Source: Physella acuta (Eukaryota; Mollusca; Gastropoda; Physidae). From it: a stretch of DNA of 64,000 nucleotides. The stretch covers positions 880,001-944,000 of the forward strand of contig NW_026731570.1 in the NCBI RefSeq assembly GCF_028476545.1, written 5' to 3'. Of the stretch, positions 11,230 to 24,070 are shown in pieces (the stretch's first letter is position 1; each line of letters starts with the position of its first letter). Made by a program: the position numbers and the translations under genes. A model generated the notes under the pieces. The model saw nothing but the letters and a program-made list of their open reading frames with translations, was not told the origin of the DNA and did not search any database.

Positions 11230-12250
11230 GAGTAAATCTTCTTGATATTAATAGTATAGCTGGTTGGTACTATGGACTACTAATTATTGGGTTAATAACT
11301 AATAATTACTAGGAGTTGCAATTAACATTTTGTAATTAATCCCAAAACTTTTGAATTATTTTTTCGCAATTTAATTTTTTATAATTAATACTAATGTTTG
11401 TTTACTGGTTTTTATTTAAATGTATATTAATATTTTTTGTTTTTGTTTTATCGTTTAATTTTATAATTACATCCCTTCAAAAAAAAATATTGTTTGTTTT
11501 CTCCCCTGAAAAAAAGATGGAGTCTAGTAAGAGGGAGTTGGATGTTTGGGTTATTTTGGTGGAGACTATTGTGGGAGAGTTTAGTGTGGGAAAATTTATT
11601 GTGGGAGAATTTAGTGTAGGATAATTTAGTGTGGGTGACTTTAGTGAGGGATAATTTAGTGTGGGAGAAATGATTCTGTGGTGTTGTAATGTAGGTAAGG
11701 TAATTATTTGAGTGTGTGTGATGTGTATATATATAAATAAATCTTCGATGGGTGTAATGGGGTTTACTTTGGAGTCTGGGTAAGTTGAGTGGAGGTGTTT
11801 GCTTTAGTGGGGGGGTGGGGGAGTTGTCCTTCTGGGTGAGGATTAATCGACATCCGGATCATGTGACAATGTGACGGATTGCGTAATGTGTATAACGGTG
11901 CTTTATTTATTTCTTCATCTAAGACTAAATAGTAGGGAAAAAGCATGTCAAATACCCTACATATTAATGAGCTTTCACAAGCGCTAAATTACAAAAGTAA
12001 GAGTACACTTTTTAAGCTATAATACTAAACACAAAGCTTTCTACTGCTAGTCCGAATGTCTCGAGTTCCGGGCTCAGTTCTGTTGGGCTCAGTGAGTTTA
12101 CCCAGCTCTAATGGGTACCTGGCGCACCTTAGGTAACTAAGGCGGATAGGCTTACTACTGACCACATTATCTCTCTGTATGTCGAGGTGATTGAAACACG
12201 ATCTTTACTTTATCTGCCATTTGTGTATTGGGCACGAAGGGGAAAAGATT
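11230..12250 (+). repeat. Minisatellite-bearing element, copy C, with SINE
   Basis: It has the leader from 11230, a short 15-bp array at about 11570-11665, a tail ending in 'tatatataaataaatc', and a block shared with copies D, H, I, J and L ('gtgacaatgtgacggattgc'). From about 11945 to 12250 lies a tRNA-related SINE with 'gctagtccgaatgtctcgag' and 'acccagctctaatgggtacc'. Its right edge is fused to a LINE ORF2 fragment at the same junction as three other copies. Confidence 0.75.
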
Positions 12251-13022
12251 ATGAGGATAAGTTAAATAAAAAGCGCGTGTCGATTTTAAAACCGTTCTTC
12301 GTTCAGTCGTTTCTTGGTTGTTTTCGTCCATTATTTGTTTGATTTGTTTTGATCTTTGTATGCTTTGTTCTAGTATGAGAGTGTGGTGTGTTTGGTTTTC
12401 CGAGCCTATCTGCTCTTTTTTAATTCTGATTTGTGTCCCTCTATATTTATATTCTTGTATTTTCGAAAACTCCGTTTCTATTGAGTCTATGTTTTCTTTG
12501 TTATTGTTTTTTCCCTTAAGCATACTTAGTTGTTCTTTTCTAGTTTAGTTTCTACATGGGCCCTAACGGCGCCTAACGCTATTAATGCTACATGCATATT
12601 GAATTAATATCCGCTTAATGTCTTATTTAAAATCGTCCCAATGTTGGGTTTAGTTAAATTTTGGTGATGACTGTGTGTAAAATTGTATTATGTCTTTTAT
12701 GCTTTTGTGTAGCGAACGTCTAGTAATAGTGATTTTTTTACTTTCCAGTGTGTGTTATTTTTTTGTTTGCTTTGTGTTTGTTCGTTGTTTAAAGTTGTCA
12801 GAACTGCTGTATGGTCGCTAAACTGTAGTGTTGATAATTGGAGTTCTACTTTGTTGATTTTCATGTTCGATGGGGCGTTAATTCTGTCTAGACGGAATCT
12901 ATTTCCAGATGTGTTATTTCCGTGGGTGGTTTGTATTGTGTGTGGATATTGCGCTCTGTATGCGTCGACTAGTTTGAAGTATGTTTTAATGTTGTTGATT
13001 AAGTCTGCGTATTCGGTATATA
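12250..13022 (-). pseudogene. LINE ORF2 fragment: end of endonuclease domain and linker
   Basis: Minus-strand readings include the endonuclease end (LDRINAPSNMKINKVE, FSDHTAVLT) and the linker after it (IQEYKYRGTQIRIKKEQIGS, MDENNQETTERRTVLKSTRA). This is the region between the APE-type endonuclease and RT in L1/Tx1 ORF2. It is interrupted by frame changes. The downstream RT is missing: after 'KSTRAFYLTY' the sequence passes into the SINE. The other edge meets the 3' end of an ORF1-only element near 13023. Confidence 0.7.
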
Positions 13023-13181
13023 TATAATATATAGAATTTTTTTAAATAAGAACCAAAACTTTTTTTTTCCTTTTTTTTTATGTAATACATAGTATTGCAT
13101 ACAATTTTTCCCATATTATAATTAAGCATGTTAGTTTAAATTTTCACTATACAAAACGTCTAAGATTGCAATGGGTTAAAC

Positions 13182-14275
13182 CAGGGGTCTCCAAACTTTT
13201 CAGCCCGAGGGCCGCATTAACTATGAAATATCAGTTCGGGGGCCAGAGTTTCTTTAAGGCATCTCTTCAGGGTCCCCCCCTCCCCCCTACACATTTTATT
13301 TATATAGAATTATATACAAATTTCAAGTGTCCGCCCCCCCCCCCCCCCCTACAGACACACCCGAGTTCCACGTTTGCTCTAAAATTGTTCTTCACGTATT
13401 TCATTCTTGAAAATGCTTGTTCCCCAGGTATATTGTTCGAAAATTTGAAAGGTACTTTGATGCTGGAGGTTTTTAATGATCTCGTATGTAAATGACGCGG
13501 GGAACTCATTGGTTGCTTCAGCCGTAAAGACCTTGCACTGCTGAAAGTGTGTCAAGTTGTTAGCCTGTACTTGTTTCAAAAACATGACAAGTTTGTATCT
13601 AAAGGCCTTTATGTGGGTGTATAGATCAGAAACTAGATTTCACTCTCTTGCCGTTTTAGGTTCAGAAAATTTAAATGACTAGTTATGTTTGCAGCAGAGG
13701 CCAATTTCTATACCCACTCTTCATCAGACAAAAATGGCTGTGACTTGCCTTTACTATCAGGAAGTCACCTTTTTCTTTTCGTAGATACTCTGCTCGGAAT
13801 TTTCTCGCAAAATTAGCAATCTTACTGATGTGAAATATTGTAAATTTTGCGATTTTGTGTTTGTCTCTGAGCTATATATGGTTAGATATCCTCTTCGGTA
13901 ACAGTGTCATACATTATATGTAGGGAAACCTGCTTTTGTGTTATGTTCAGGTCTTTATCCACACCTCTAATGAACGGAAGCAGTTGAAAGGTTGAACAGC
14001 TGCCCAGCGACTCATCCATATCAATAGAAAAATGCCAAAACTTGCTTGCATTTTTCGCTGTTTGAGTCACAATGTTTTCACCAATGTCTGCAACACGGTG
14101 GGCAATTGTATTAGCACACAAAGCTACATTTTCCGATTGTTTTCAATTTTCTGTGCAAAGCTCCTCAGCCACCTCCAACAAACATTTATTCAGTGGACAA
14201 AAAGATCGTCGCGGGCCGGATAAAATGACCTCGCGGGCCGCATCCGGCCCGCGGGCCGTAGTTTGGAGACCCCTG
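13182..14275 (-). mobile_element. hAT transposon, internally deleted, transposase remnant
   Basis: The 1,094-bp element has 16-bp inverted termini CAGGGGTCTCCAAACT and a perfect 8-bp target duplication GGTTAAAC (13174-13181, 14276-14283). The minus strand retains pieces of a hAT transposase of the GTF2IRD2/ZBED-like type. An N-terminal side piece has FWHFSIDMDESLGSCSTFQL and LPFIRGVDKDL (13882-14121); the C-terminal dimerisation segment has PGEQAFSRMKYVKNNFRANV (about 13300-13440). The central catalytic region is largely missing, so it is non-autonomous. It inserted about 15 nt after the ORF1 stop of copy c and is younger than that copy. Confidence 0.92.
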
Positions 14276-14289
14276 GGTTAAACAATGAA

Positions 14290-15787
14290 TTACTGTTCCT
14301 TCGAAGCTGTATGATGAGCGATCTTTTTCTGTCCCGGATGGTGGTTTTTTGCATGTAACTTCATACCCTCTAATGGGAGGAATATGTTGCAAATCTGACA
14401 GCTATACATTGTTTCGTCGTAATGTTTTTCTGTATAGTGCATGAATATGTCTGTGTTGATTGTTTTGTCGTCACAAATATAGCACTGTAAGAGCTTCGTG
14501 TGTACTTTATGTTCGTGCTTTTCCGCTTCCGTGAATGTTTTGCGTTGCTGGGTGCAAAATCTGCATTTTGTGTTGTCATCTACCAATTTTGTGGTTTTTA
14601 GACTTTTTGTTGTTTGCTTTACATCTGTAGGACTGTCCTTCTTTTTCCTTTTTGGATTTGTGCTGGCGTCCATTTCTGATTCTGGGCTAAAGATATTTAT
14701 TGTAAGGATTGGCTTCGCTGTAGACGTGTTTGGGATCAGCGTGGATGGTGAATTAAGGTCTGAGCTGAGGTCTGTTGTTGCAGTTAATTTGATGATTGGT
14801 GATTTCGCTTGTTGGTTCGTCAGATTTGGGTGTACCATTTGTTTATCTGAGGTCTGTTGTTGCAGTTAATTTGTCGATTGGTGAGTTCGCTTGTTGGTTC
14901 GTCAGATTTGGGTGTACCATTTGTTGCTGCGGAGTGACTGATGCTCTTAGTGGTTCTGTTAAATTTTCCAGTCAGGGTGGTTGTTGGTCCGGTACTTGAT
15001 TTCTTTGATAGCACTGGTTTGTCCAATGTTGTAAGGACCCGCATGTCTGGCAAGCTTTTGTTTCCTTCCCGGGATTGCTATGAGCACGTTTATCGCTTTT
15101 TCTTGTAGTTAAATCTGATATAGTGTGGTATGGTTGATGGGTTGTCTGTGAATATTGTGAAGTTTCGGTTGTTAGTGTGTGGGATTTTGTTTACTGTTGG
15201 TTCCTTTTTGCTGATTATACCTGGTGCTTTTGGCAGGGTGTCATCTCCGAGTGCCGGAGGATCCCATCTTAGTATTCCATTGATTTTGTTCTTATGGTAG
15301 ATTGTAAAGTGTAGTGAGTAAGGTCCGTACTGTTTGGTTGTGTTGTCCAGTTCAGCCACGTTGAAGTTTTCGGACGAAAAGAACCGTGTGTCTCCACGTC
15401 CGCAGTTCATTAGCAAAATTTGGTGTGGGCTGATGTAGTTCATTAGCAAAATTTGGTGTGGGCTGATGAGTTGGCGGATGATGTGTCCACGTAGATTGGC
15501 ACGGCCGTTAGCTTGAATGACTACCTGCATGACTGTACTTGGTGTTGGTTGAGTCGAGAAAAGATCAGGGCTTCTTCATCAAGCAGTTCAATTATGAGGG
15601 TTGTTGATTGATCGGTTGACTTCGCTGTATCTGAAAAGGATTGGGCCCGTGGTTTCATTAAGCCACCCGAACCGTAGTCCGGGTGGCTCCTCCTCCGGTC
15701 TCTCAACCTAGGGGAGGGGGCGTCCTGGGGCGCTACCCCTTTGCCGGTGGTGACAATTTTTGCAAATGTCGTCTTGGAGGATGACAT
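14290..15787 (-). pseudogene. Retroposon ORF1, broken by frame changes
   Basis: It starts MSSSKTTFAKIVTTGKGVAP, then RSHPDYGSGGLMKPRAQSFS, a frame change, the RRM-like region (15090-15530), and a knuckle with intact CX2CX4HX4C spacing (ACQTCGSLQHWTNQC near 15015-15058). C2H2 fingers follow (CRFCTQQRKTFTEAEKHEHK, CYICDDKTINTDIFMHYTEK, CQICNIFLPLEGMKLHAKNH) with a stop at 14290. Domain order equals the intact copy at 9659-11107. At least two frame disruptions and the small internal duplication make it non-functional. Confidence 0.75.
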
Positions 15788-15916
15788 TGGTGAAAATAAG
15801 GTGAGATGTATTTATGTATGTTTCTAATCGACGATTACAAAAAATATATAGAAGCTTCACTCAAATAAAACATTTTTGGAAACACCGGATGCACAAAACA
15901 ACTATGGTTAAAGAGT

Positions 15917-17215
15917 TTTCTCGGTATTAATATTAAAAGGGTGTATGTACGTAACTTCTAATTATTCGATGAACAACTAACAATTACTAGGAGTTGAAAT
16001 TAACATCTTGTTATTAATCACCAAAGGTATTAAAATTTTGTTTTGTACTTTAATTTTCTATTATTTATACTAATGTTTATTTACTTTTTTTTGCTTAAAT
16101 ATATAGTATTATTTTTACCATTTCTTTTCATCATTTAATTTTATAATTACCTCCCTTGAAAAAAACTCAATGTTTATTTTCTCCCTTAACAAAATGTTCC
16201 ACGCGCGAGATATTTTGACTCAAACAAAGACTAGAGCAAACCGCTGTGAACTGTGTTACACCTTGGTGCACTCTCGTGACTAACACTAATATTCTGTGTC
16301 AGCGTTTAGTTCCATGTGGGGTGGGGGGGGGGGGGGAGTGTGTGATGGAATCTAGTGAGGGGGAATTGAATGTTTGGGTGATTTTGGTAGAGACTATTTT
16401 TGTATCGAGTTTAGATTTGGGAGATTTTTAGTGTGGGAGAGTTTAGTGTGGTAAAATTTAGTGTGGGAGAATTTAGTGTGCGAGAATTTAGTGTGAGAAA
16501 ATGTAAGATGGGAGAATTTAGTGTGTGGGTATTTAGCGTGGGGGAATTGAGTGTAGGAGAATTTAGTGTGGGAATGTTTTTGTGGGGGAGTTTAGAGTGG
16601 GAGAATTAAGTGCGGGACAATTTTGTGTGGGAGAATTAGGTGTGGGAGAAATGAGTATATTGTGTTTTAGTGTAGACAAAGGAAATTATTTGAGTGTTTG
16701 TGTGTATATAAATAAATCTACGTGTGATTGGGTTTACTGAGGGTAAGTTGAATGGGGGTGTTTGGATTAGTGGGGGTGGGGGAGTTGTCCTTTTGGGTGT
16801 GGTTTAATCGACCTCCGGATCATGTGACAATGTGACGGATTGCGTCATTCATATAACGGTGCTTTATTTATTTCTTCATCTAAGACTAAATTGTAGGGAA
16901 AAAACATGTCTTATAACCTATATATTAACGAGCTTTCACAAGCGCTAAATTACAAAAGTAAGAGTACACTTTTTAAGCTATAATACTAAACACAAAGCTT
17001 TCTACTGCTAGTCCGAATGTCTCGAGTTCCGGGCTCAGTTCTGTTGGGCTCCGTGAGTTCACCCAGCTCTGATGGGTACCTGGCGCACCTTAGGTAACTA
17101 AGGCGGATCGACTTAGTACTGACCACACTATCTCCCTGTATGTCGAGGTCATTGAAACACGAACTCTACTTCATCTACCCTATGTGTATTGGGCACGAAA
17201 CGGACATTATAATGA
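15917..17215 (+). repeat. Minisatellite-bearing element, copy D, with SINE
   Basis: One of the clearest copies: leader from 15917, G-run at 16320-16337, 15-bp array at about 16425-16660, 'tgtatataaataaatctacg' tail, 'gtgacaatgtgacggattgc' block, then the tRNA-related SINE (about 16930-17215). Unlike C, H, I and L it has no ORF2 fragment after the SINE, which places the SINE boundary near 'gaagatgagtt'. Confidence 0.8.
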
Positions 17216-17724
17216 AGATGAGTTCTTACAAATAGATGGTCACTTTTGAAATCTTTCTGCAACCATCGTAATTATTTGTTTTAACTTAATTTTCATTAAA
17301 TAATGGATGTCCTATATATGCTGTGAAATCGATTAGATGTAGTTTGTTTATTTCATAATTAATACACGTATTCTTCGTATAATTGGAGTAATATTATTTT
17401 CATTGAATCATCTAACAAACTTTAAGTTAATTGATTCGATAAATATTAAATGTTTGCAATTTTAAATTATTTTTTATGAAATTAATCGTCGTGTGTCGGC
17501 CTACTTGTTTTAAAATTGTGTGTGCATTTTATTAAACATCGAACGTAAATTTTCATCACTGTTTAAGATAACAAATTAAAATTATTTTACGATATTAAAA
17601 AAGTTGGAGATGATGCCTTTAGAAAGCCTCGCTGTGTATGCCTAAATTTATCACTGCTGCTGAAGTAAGAAAGACATTTTTATTTACAAGTTCTACTTGA
17701 CGGGTGTTTCATGATGGAATGAGG
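17216..17724. other. Unassigned AT-rich sequence
   Basis: No gene or repeat recognised. Confidence 0.5.
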
Positions 17725-17910
17725 GTAGTTTCTAGATTGATTTAGGGTAGATTCTAGATTGATTTAGGGTAGATTCTAGATTGATTTAGGGTAGATTCTA
17801 GATTAATTTAGGGTAGTTTCTAGATTGATTTAGGGTAGATTCTAGATTGATTTAGGGTAGATTCTAGATTGATTTAGGGTAGATTCTAGATTGATTTAGG
17901 GTAGATTTTG
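17725..17910 (+). repeat. 22-bp tandem repeat
   Basis: About eight copies of a 22-bp unit (TCTAGATTGATTTAGGGTAG plus two bases) in a head-to-tail array with few substitutions. Confidence 0.95.
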
Positions 17911-18231
17911 CGCTATATATTGCCATGTGATGTTTTATTTTTATCAATATCAGACCATTTTGTCTGTTCAGTACAGCACGTTGTGAAGTCTAGTGAGCTG
18001 ATTTTAAATTTGAGCTTGGCAACAAATGGTTGGGCTTACCTCATTCGTCCGCCCCATCCTCATACCCCCTTTTTTTCACACTTTTAAACAACATTTGGAT
18101 ATTATACCAAACCCCTAACTAAAACAACAAAACTATATTATTCTATAATGTTTTTTTTTATACTAGCGCGAAATCCTGATATCAGGTTACTATATGTGTC
18201 AAAAACAGATCTATATTTATGAATTATAGAT

Positions 18232-18370
18232 AGCAAGCGGTCAGAGTTCGAATCCCGTGCTAGTCCCCTGTGGCCACGCAGCTCTGACGGATAATGACTT
18301 CCGGCAGTTGGTAATTAATTGGCCAGACAATTTATGCATGCACTTTAGTTGATATATTTAAAGTAAAATA
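18232..18370 (+). repeat. tRNA-derived SINE
   Basis: A B-box AGAGTTCGAATCCCG (18243-18257) is followed by a SINE body with 'acgcagctctgacggataatg'. The A-box half is degraded. Confidence 0.6.
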
Positions 18371-18399
18371 TTAAACAAAAACAGTTTTATTTATCATCA

Positions 18400-18615
18400 T
18401 CTTTTTTCCGTTCGAGGCCAAGACGCATGGGCCAGATGAAGTAGAGTTCATCTGTTTCAGAGTGTAATCAGCTCTATGCCCAGCAGCATTTTTTTCAGTA
18501 ACTTGAGTTAGTTAGGCTATCTATCAGAGCTGGGTGGACTCGGGGAAATTCTGCTGCCTTTAACCGGGATTCGAACTCGAGACTTTCGGGTTAGCAGTCA
18601 GCTTTACACACTTAA
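18400..18615 (-). repeat. tRNA-derived SINE, minus strand
   Basis: On the minus strand: B-box AGTTCGAATCCCGG, core 'gagtccacccagctctgata' and tail 'gatgaactctacttcatctg'. It shares the core with elements at 19.8, 23.7, 27.7, 45.0 and 59.2 kb. Confidence 0.75.
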
Positions 18616-19754
18616 AGTTATTTGAAACTACATATGGTACTGTTAATGCCATCCGTCAACAACTTTTACATACACAAAGTAGGCCTACAGAATTCTGATT
18701 TTTTTTTAATGACAAGATTAAGAAATCGTCACGTTTCTTAAGTTTGTCATTGACGAGATAAATAAACCGCTCAAATTTCCTTATCTGAGTTGTTTTAGTG
18801 CTGAGATTAAGAAACAGTCAAGATTCCTGTAATGAGTTGTTTTACTGCCAAAATTAAGGAATCGTCAAGTTTTCTGAGTTGTTTTGGTGACGAAATCATA
18901 TGACCATCAAGTTCAGTGTCCTATTATTTTATTGACTAAATTATCAGAACGCCAGATTTAAATATTTTTAATTCGTGTCAAAATCCGCGTTAATTTTTCC
19001 CTTTCGAAAGACTTTGGCTAAAACTTTAATGGCGTTGTCTTTGATGTATACCCCCAGGGGACGGCCTTTGTCCGTCAAGTTAGGGGGTTTAACGACGACA
19101 TCCTGGTCATCTTGACAAATCCGCCCAGACTTTTCTCATCGAAACTTCTAGATTTTAAACTCAACAGCGTTTTGTTTTTATGTAAATAACATTTCTACAT
19201 GGAGTCGAGTAGAACTCCGAATAGCATAAAGGACTCCACGGCCACATATTTACGTTAAGTTTTTTTTTATTTTTGTGAATAGAACGTTAAAAATAATTTT
19301 ATATTTTCGTTTAGCTTTCTATGTTAATTTTATTTTAAATTATTTTTTTCGCCTGGTTTTCAAAACTTGAAATATTAATTATTTGTTATCAATGAAAATT
19401 TATACCGTTTTATAGAGATTTCATTTTCAAAGAAAGTTTACGGTTATTAATTTTTAATCATTTTTTTCAAAAATAAACTAATCCGTTAATTAATCAAAAT
19501 AAGTACTTTGTTCAACTTGACCTGTAAATACAAATTTTAATTAGGAATTAATTAACCAACTGATTAATTGATACAGATCAAAACACGCTTGATATATTTA
19601 TAGTTCGGTGTCATTTAATTAAATTTAAAAGTAATGTTTACCTTTCAAACCTGATGATCCGTTGGGTGGATGAAGGAGGGTTCATAAGTGTCTTGAAGAC
19701 GGTCAATGAAGGGGTGGTGTTGTCAGTATTATGACTAGCCGGCTTTATATTCTC
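18616..19754. other. Unassigned AT-rich sequence
   Basis: Only a weak repetition of 'aagattaagaaatcgtcacg'-like segments is visible around 18710-18920. No coding region or RNA gene is supported. Confidence 0.5.
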
Positions 19755-19870
19755 TAACATGAGCTGGGTACTCATCAGAGCTGGGTGGACTCAGAGACAC
19801 CCTACAGTCGAGAATTAGATTCGAACTTGAGACGTTCTGGCTAGCAGTCTAGCTATATAATTAACAGCAC
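19755..19870 (-). repeat. tRNA-derived SINE fragment, minus strand
   Basis: The minus strand has 'agactgctagccagaacgtc', the B-box-like AAGTTCGAATCTAA, and core 'gagtccacccagctctgatg'. Confidence 0.7.
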
Positions 19871-20697
19871 TGGCAATAAGAGTTGTACCCTTGCTAGCGA
19901 AGCTTTTAGAAAAACCAACTATTAATTTTTAAAAACTGTTTCTGCAACACTTTAGAGAGACATGTAAAGTACACACAAAACTAAGACGTGAAATAATTTA
20001 GTATAATCAGCGTTGAACATTTCTTCTAATTAATTTTTATGTTTCAATTTAGAGTAACCCACCGAACGACCCAATTCAATTTAAAAATACCTTTTATGTC
20101 GTTTAAAATACTGAATAAATTATAAAATTTTTACTAGGCTCATGAATCTGGTCCATAAAATTCAGTTGAAACGCGAAAACGAAGCGAATCGCCAAAACAT
20201 GTTTTCTCAATCCACATGATCAGTACGCATACACGCGCGGGATAAAATATTAATGCGTTTTCCGGATAAATCGCTGGTACTTTTTATCCTTTACAACGAT
20301 AATCGCTCATCTCAAAAGCCCGCATCGATAAAAAAAATTTCCGCCATAGCGGAAACAGTTGGTGAAGTATTTACTAGTAGTTTTTTTTTTTTCGCGTTGT
20401 AAGAGGAAGATGGGGGATTCGATCATAGCGGAGTTGGTGTGGTGGGTGTTGTGTGGTGGGTGGGTGGTGGTTGTAAGGGCGAAGGTAAACATATATAAGA
20501 AATGTAAGGAGATTTTCAGATGAACTAATTGACTTTATTTTTTTATTAATTAATTAATAACCTCATTAAAACATCTAATGTGACGTTGGCATGACTTATT
20601 CTTTGACGACGTGAATGTAAAGTAAGTTAATGTGTATTTAATTAAAACTTAAATTTGTTTGTAAAATAGCTACCTTTTGGGAAGGGGGAAGCAAGTT
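19871..20697. other. Unassigned sequence
   Basis: No gene supported. A GGTGTGGTGGGTG-type stretch at about 20430-20470 is low complexity. Confidence 0.5.
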
Positions 20698-20880
20698 AAC
20701 AACTTCTTACACCTTTCACCAATTCACCTCAAACCATTGAGATCAAACAACTTCTTACACCTTTCACCAATTCACCTCAAACCATTGAGATCAAACACCT
20801 TCTTACACCTTTCACCAATTCACCTCAAGCCATTGAGATCAAACAACTTCTTACACCTTTCACCAATTCACCTCAAGCCC
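20698..20880 (+). repeat. 48-bp tandem repeat
   Basis: Just under four copies of a 48-bp unit beginning AACTTCTTACACCTTTCACC; starts of the shared block fall at 20703, 20751, 20799 and 20847, an exact 48-bp period. Because 48 is divisible by three, a frame with a 16-residue repeat stays open, but nothing else supports coding. Confidence 0.95.
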
Positions 20881-22604
20881 ATTGGTCTAGTTCAAGTCAC
20901 GTGACCCGATTAGCATGTCACGTGATAGCCCCCCATTGTGTTTTTCTTTACTTGCTGTTTTTTAAACTACACAAGGTCAATTCGCGTCTCTCCCTCTTTA
21001 GATTTTTTTTGTTATTCCGTCCCGCCCCCTTTCCCTATTATTTTATCCCCCCCCCCCCCACCCCCATCTCAGCATAATTCCAGAAATGTTCAATGGAGGC
21101 TTCAGCTGTAGTTTGATGGAGCGTTCAAATTGTTTGAAAGCCAAAGTATTAAAAAAATAATATCCTAGAAAATTGTATTTTTTGACATTGAAAAAAAAAA
21201 ATCTGAAAGACATTTGGATTTGGGCTAAATTGTATTGTTCGTTTTTTTTTTCTTTTTTTTTTTTTTTTTGTATTTTCTAAATTTAAAAACTTGCAGTGCT
21301 ATCGGGAGCAAAGAACAGAAAATCAAGTAAACGAAACGAAATATGCAATGTGATTGGTTTTATTGACAATAAGGGCAATAACTCGTGTCACTGAGGTGAA
21401 GTTTTGCTGACATTTGTTGAAATGATTCTTCCGGCAATTGATCAACAGAGTGTCACATGTCTGTCATTTTTTGACGTGACATTTTTCCGGAGTGTGGTTT
21501 TGGAGTGTCAATTTGTGGGATGTCACGAGTCTCTTTTTCGAGTGTCACTTTTGGGGTGTCACTTTTGGGGGTATGACTTTAGGGTGTCACTTTTTGAGTC
21601 ATTTTCCTGGTAGTGAAACATTTTGGAGTGTAGCATATCTTAAAGTGTCACGTCTGAAGTGTAACGTGTGTGTCTTATTTTGTTGTGAACTTTCTGTGTG
21701 AACTTTTGAATCACTTTATTTCAATCGAGATGGGGGGGGGGGGATAAGACAGTATGGCGTCACTCTTTTTCATTATAAAAAAAATGTTACTAAATACTAA
21801 ATTCTTAAACCTTCCTTCAATAAAACCACCCCTAACAAATTCACCACACCAAACACCCCCACCCCGTCTAAGATACGCAAAAAAAAAACATTACCAAAAA
21901 CAAAAGGTATCAACATTAACGTATCTGTCGCTTATTTAATTTGGCAATAAAAAATTATAATCAACATGTTATTATTAAGTTATAATATTGGATAACAATC
22001 ACTATCTTATTTACTTAAAAATGATTAACTTTTCAGACTTTCAAACCAGACATGAGAAAAAAGGAAATTTAATTAATATTTTTGTGTAATTAAAATATTT
22101 CTTTTCAATATGATAGTCTTTAAATCAGCACAGACCAGACTATGTAGATGTAGACGGACTGAGAGAGGGTGATGGGGGTATTGAGGAGGTGGGTGTGATA
22201 TTGGTGTAGGAAGAGGTAGGTGTGATGGGCGGGGTAAGTGGATGTGGTTGGGATGGGGGCATAGAGGAGGTGCTGGGATTGGGGTGTATTTAGAGGTGGG
22301 TGTGATGGGCGGGGTAAGTGGAGGTTGTTGTGATGAGGTGTAAGAGATGGATGTGATGGGGGTGTAGTTACAGGGGGCTATGGTGGGGGTGTAGTTAGAG
22401 GTGGCGGTGATGGGTGGTGAGTTACGAGGATTGTAGAAATAAAAAAATCACAGACAAAATGTCGTAGGAATTAAAAGCATAGGAAATATATTCACAGGAG
22501 TAAACAACAAACTTGCAAGGGACATTAAGGCCGATTGACTAAATACTTGAAAATTTCGAATTAACATAAATTTAATAAATATAATATTGATATAAATTAA
22601 TAAA
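20881..22604. other. Unassigned, with low-complexity tracts
   Basis: It contains C- and T-rich runs (about 21048-21060, 21241-21269), a degenerate 'gagtgtcact' repetition at about 21450-21660, a G-run at 21730, and a G-rich degenerate minisatellite ('gtgatgggcggggtaagtgg') at about 22150-22430. No gene is supported. Confidence 0.5.
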
Positions 22605-22633
22605 AACCTAAGCGAAGCTAGGCAGTATGCCTA

Positions 22634-22664
<31 letters not shown>
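22605..22664. repeat. End fragment of the 'aagcctaagc' repeat plus (TA)n
   Basis: 'cctaagcgaagctaggcagt' matches the terminus of the 2376-3575 repeat and is followed by a TA run of about 27 bp. Confidence 0.6.
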
Positions 22665-22667
<3 letters not shown>

Positions 22668-23689
22668 TAAGTTATATAATCAGACTGAAATACGTACCCT
22701 GTGGGTTTTTCAAGATGTAAATTTTCGTACCCAACACTGTGTATTCGAAATACGTTTCTTTTAAATGGACATTACATTTGCCCGAAGAATACGCAACTAG
22801 TATGATCTGCCCTCTCATTAAAATTTCAACCCCATTTACCAGCACCATCTCATGAACCATTCTCACCACAAAACATGCGGTCAAGGCTAAATGCCGAAAC
22901 GTTACAAAAACCGACATTAACGCAAAAAACGTCAATACACACTGTTTACATACAAGGCCGGCTGAAAAGAGAATAATAGTAAATATAATTCAAAATACAA
23001 TTTATTGTTTGATTACAGTACTTTTACTTAGTATATAATTTATAGCGAGTATTCAATTCACTATGTAACATACCTAGAGGCTATGTAAATTATCGTATCG
23101 TTTTTTAATTATTGAGATGAAAGTCTGATTAATATTGGAAGCTAAAATGCCTTTAAAGTGTATAAAGATGTTTTTTTAAACATTAGTAACATGTATTGAC
23201 GCGCTAGGTTTTACAATTTTCCAACAAGTAAATCGATACTTATATAGAACATGTATGTTACTTTCGTTCTATGATTTTATTTCTGTGACATTTTTATCCT
23301 ACAGTACAAGGGTACAAGGACAAGAGAGTAATTTTTTGATTTTGTTTTTAATTTTTTTTTTAATTTACTTTTATTTGCAATTTAAAGAGAGTCATTTTTT
23401 AAATTGTTTTTTTTTTGGTAATACTAGGTTTAATATAGAAAAAATAGAAAATTTATTACTTAAAAAAAAAATCGGAAAAGTTATGTTATTACCATGAGAC
23501 ACATCAAAGCAAACATTCTTCCCTTTCAAACATCTATACCTATACAGTCCTCAACCAGTTTTTTTTTATTAATTCAATTGTTTTAAACTCTTAAATCAGT
23601 TATAATAATTTTTGATAGTTTTACACAGCATCAAAGAAATGAACATCAATTGCTTTGTTTTGCTTTTAAAGAGAGTAAATTTTTTTTTA
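22665..23689. other. Unassigned AT-rich sequence
   Basis: A short minus-strand frame at 22672-22935 has no recognisable motifs. A retroposon tail fragment ('acttttatttgcaatttaaa') lies near 23365-23385. Confidence 0.4.
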
Positions 23690-23880
23690 TTAATTAAGCT
23701 AGACTGCTAACCCGTAAGTCTCGAGCTCGAATCCGGGTTGAAGTCAGTAGACCGTCCCTGAGTCCACCCAACTTTGATGGGTGCCTAACTTTTGTTTGGG
23801 AAAGTAAAGGCGGCTAGGCATAGTGCTGAGAGGTCACAGAAACAAGTGAACTCTACTTCAATTGACCAATAGACCGTCCG
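23690..23880 (+). repeat. tRNA-derived SINE
   Basis: It has 'gctagactgctaacccgtaa', a B-box-like GCTCGAATCCGGG, the core 'gagtccacccaactttgatg', 'aaaggcggctaggcatagtg' and tail 'gtgaactctacttcaattga'. This is one of the most complete SINE copies in the window. Confidence 0.8.
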
Positions 23881-24025
23881 CTTTAAAAGCGAAACTATAC
23901 TTAAAATCAACACGAAATTCTTTATATGATTTCAAACATCAAAAATGGAAAAAAATGAAAGGTAAAAAAATACTTATTTTAAAATAAATTAAAAATAATA
24001 AAATATAAAAAATTGTAAGAGTAAT

Positions 24026-24070
<45 letters not shown>

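Larger units (their letters stand above)
13023..15850 (-). mobile_element. ORF1-only retroposon, copy c, with a hAT insertion in its 3' UTR
   Basis: ORF1 is at 14290-15787. The 3' UTR begins right after the stop, is split by the hAT element (13182-14275), and resumes with the family motif TAGACGTTTTGTATAG near 13150-13165 before an A-rich end at about 13023. The 5' leader 'tgaagcttctatatattt' at about 15850 is shared with the fragment at 27930-28385; no confident snRNA head is visible. A short internal duplication repeats 'gcaaaatttggtgtgggctga' (15413-15464). Confidence 0.75.

Noticed and set aside
20677-20904. 75-residue frame with a 16-residue repeat
   Set aside because: The 48-bp tandem repeat forces an open frame; nothing outside the array supports coding.
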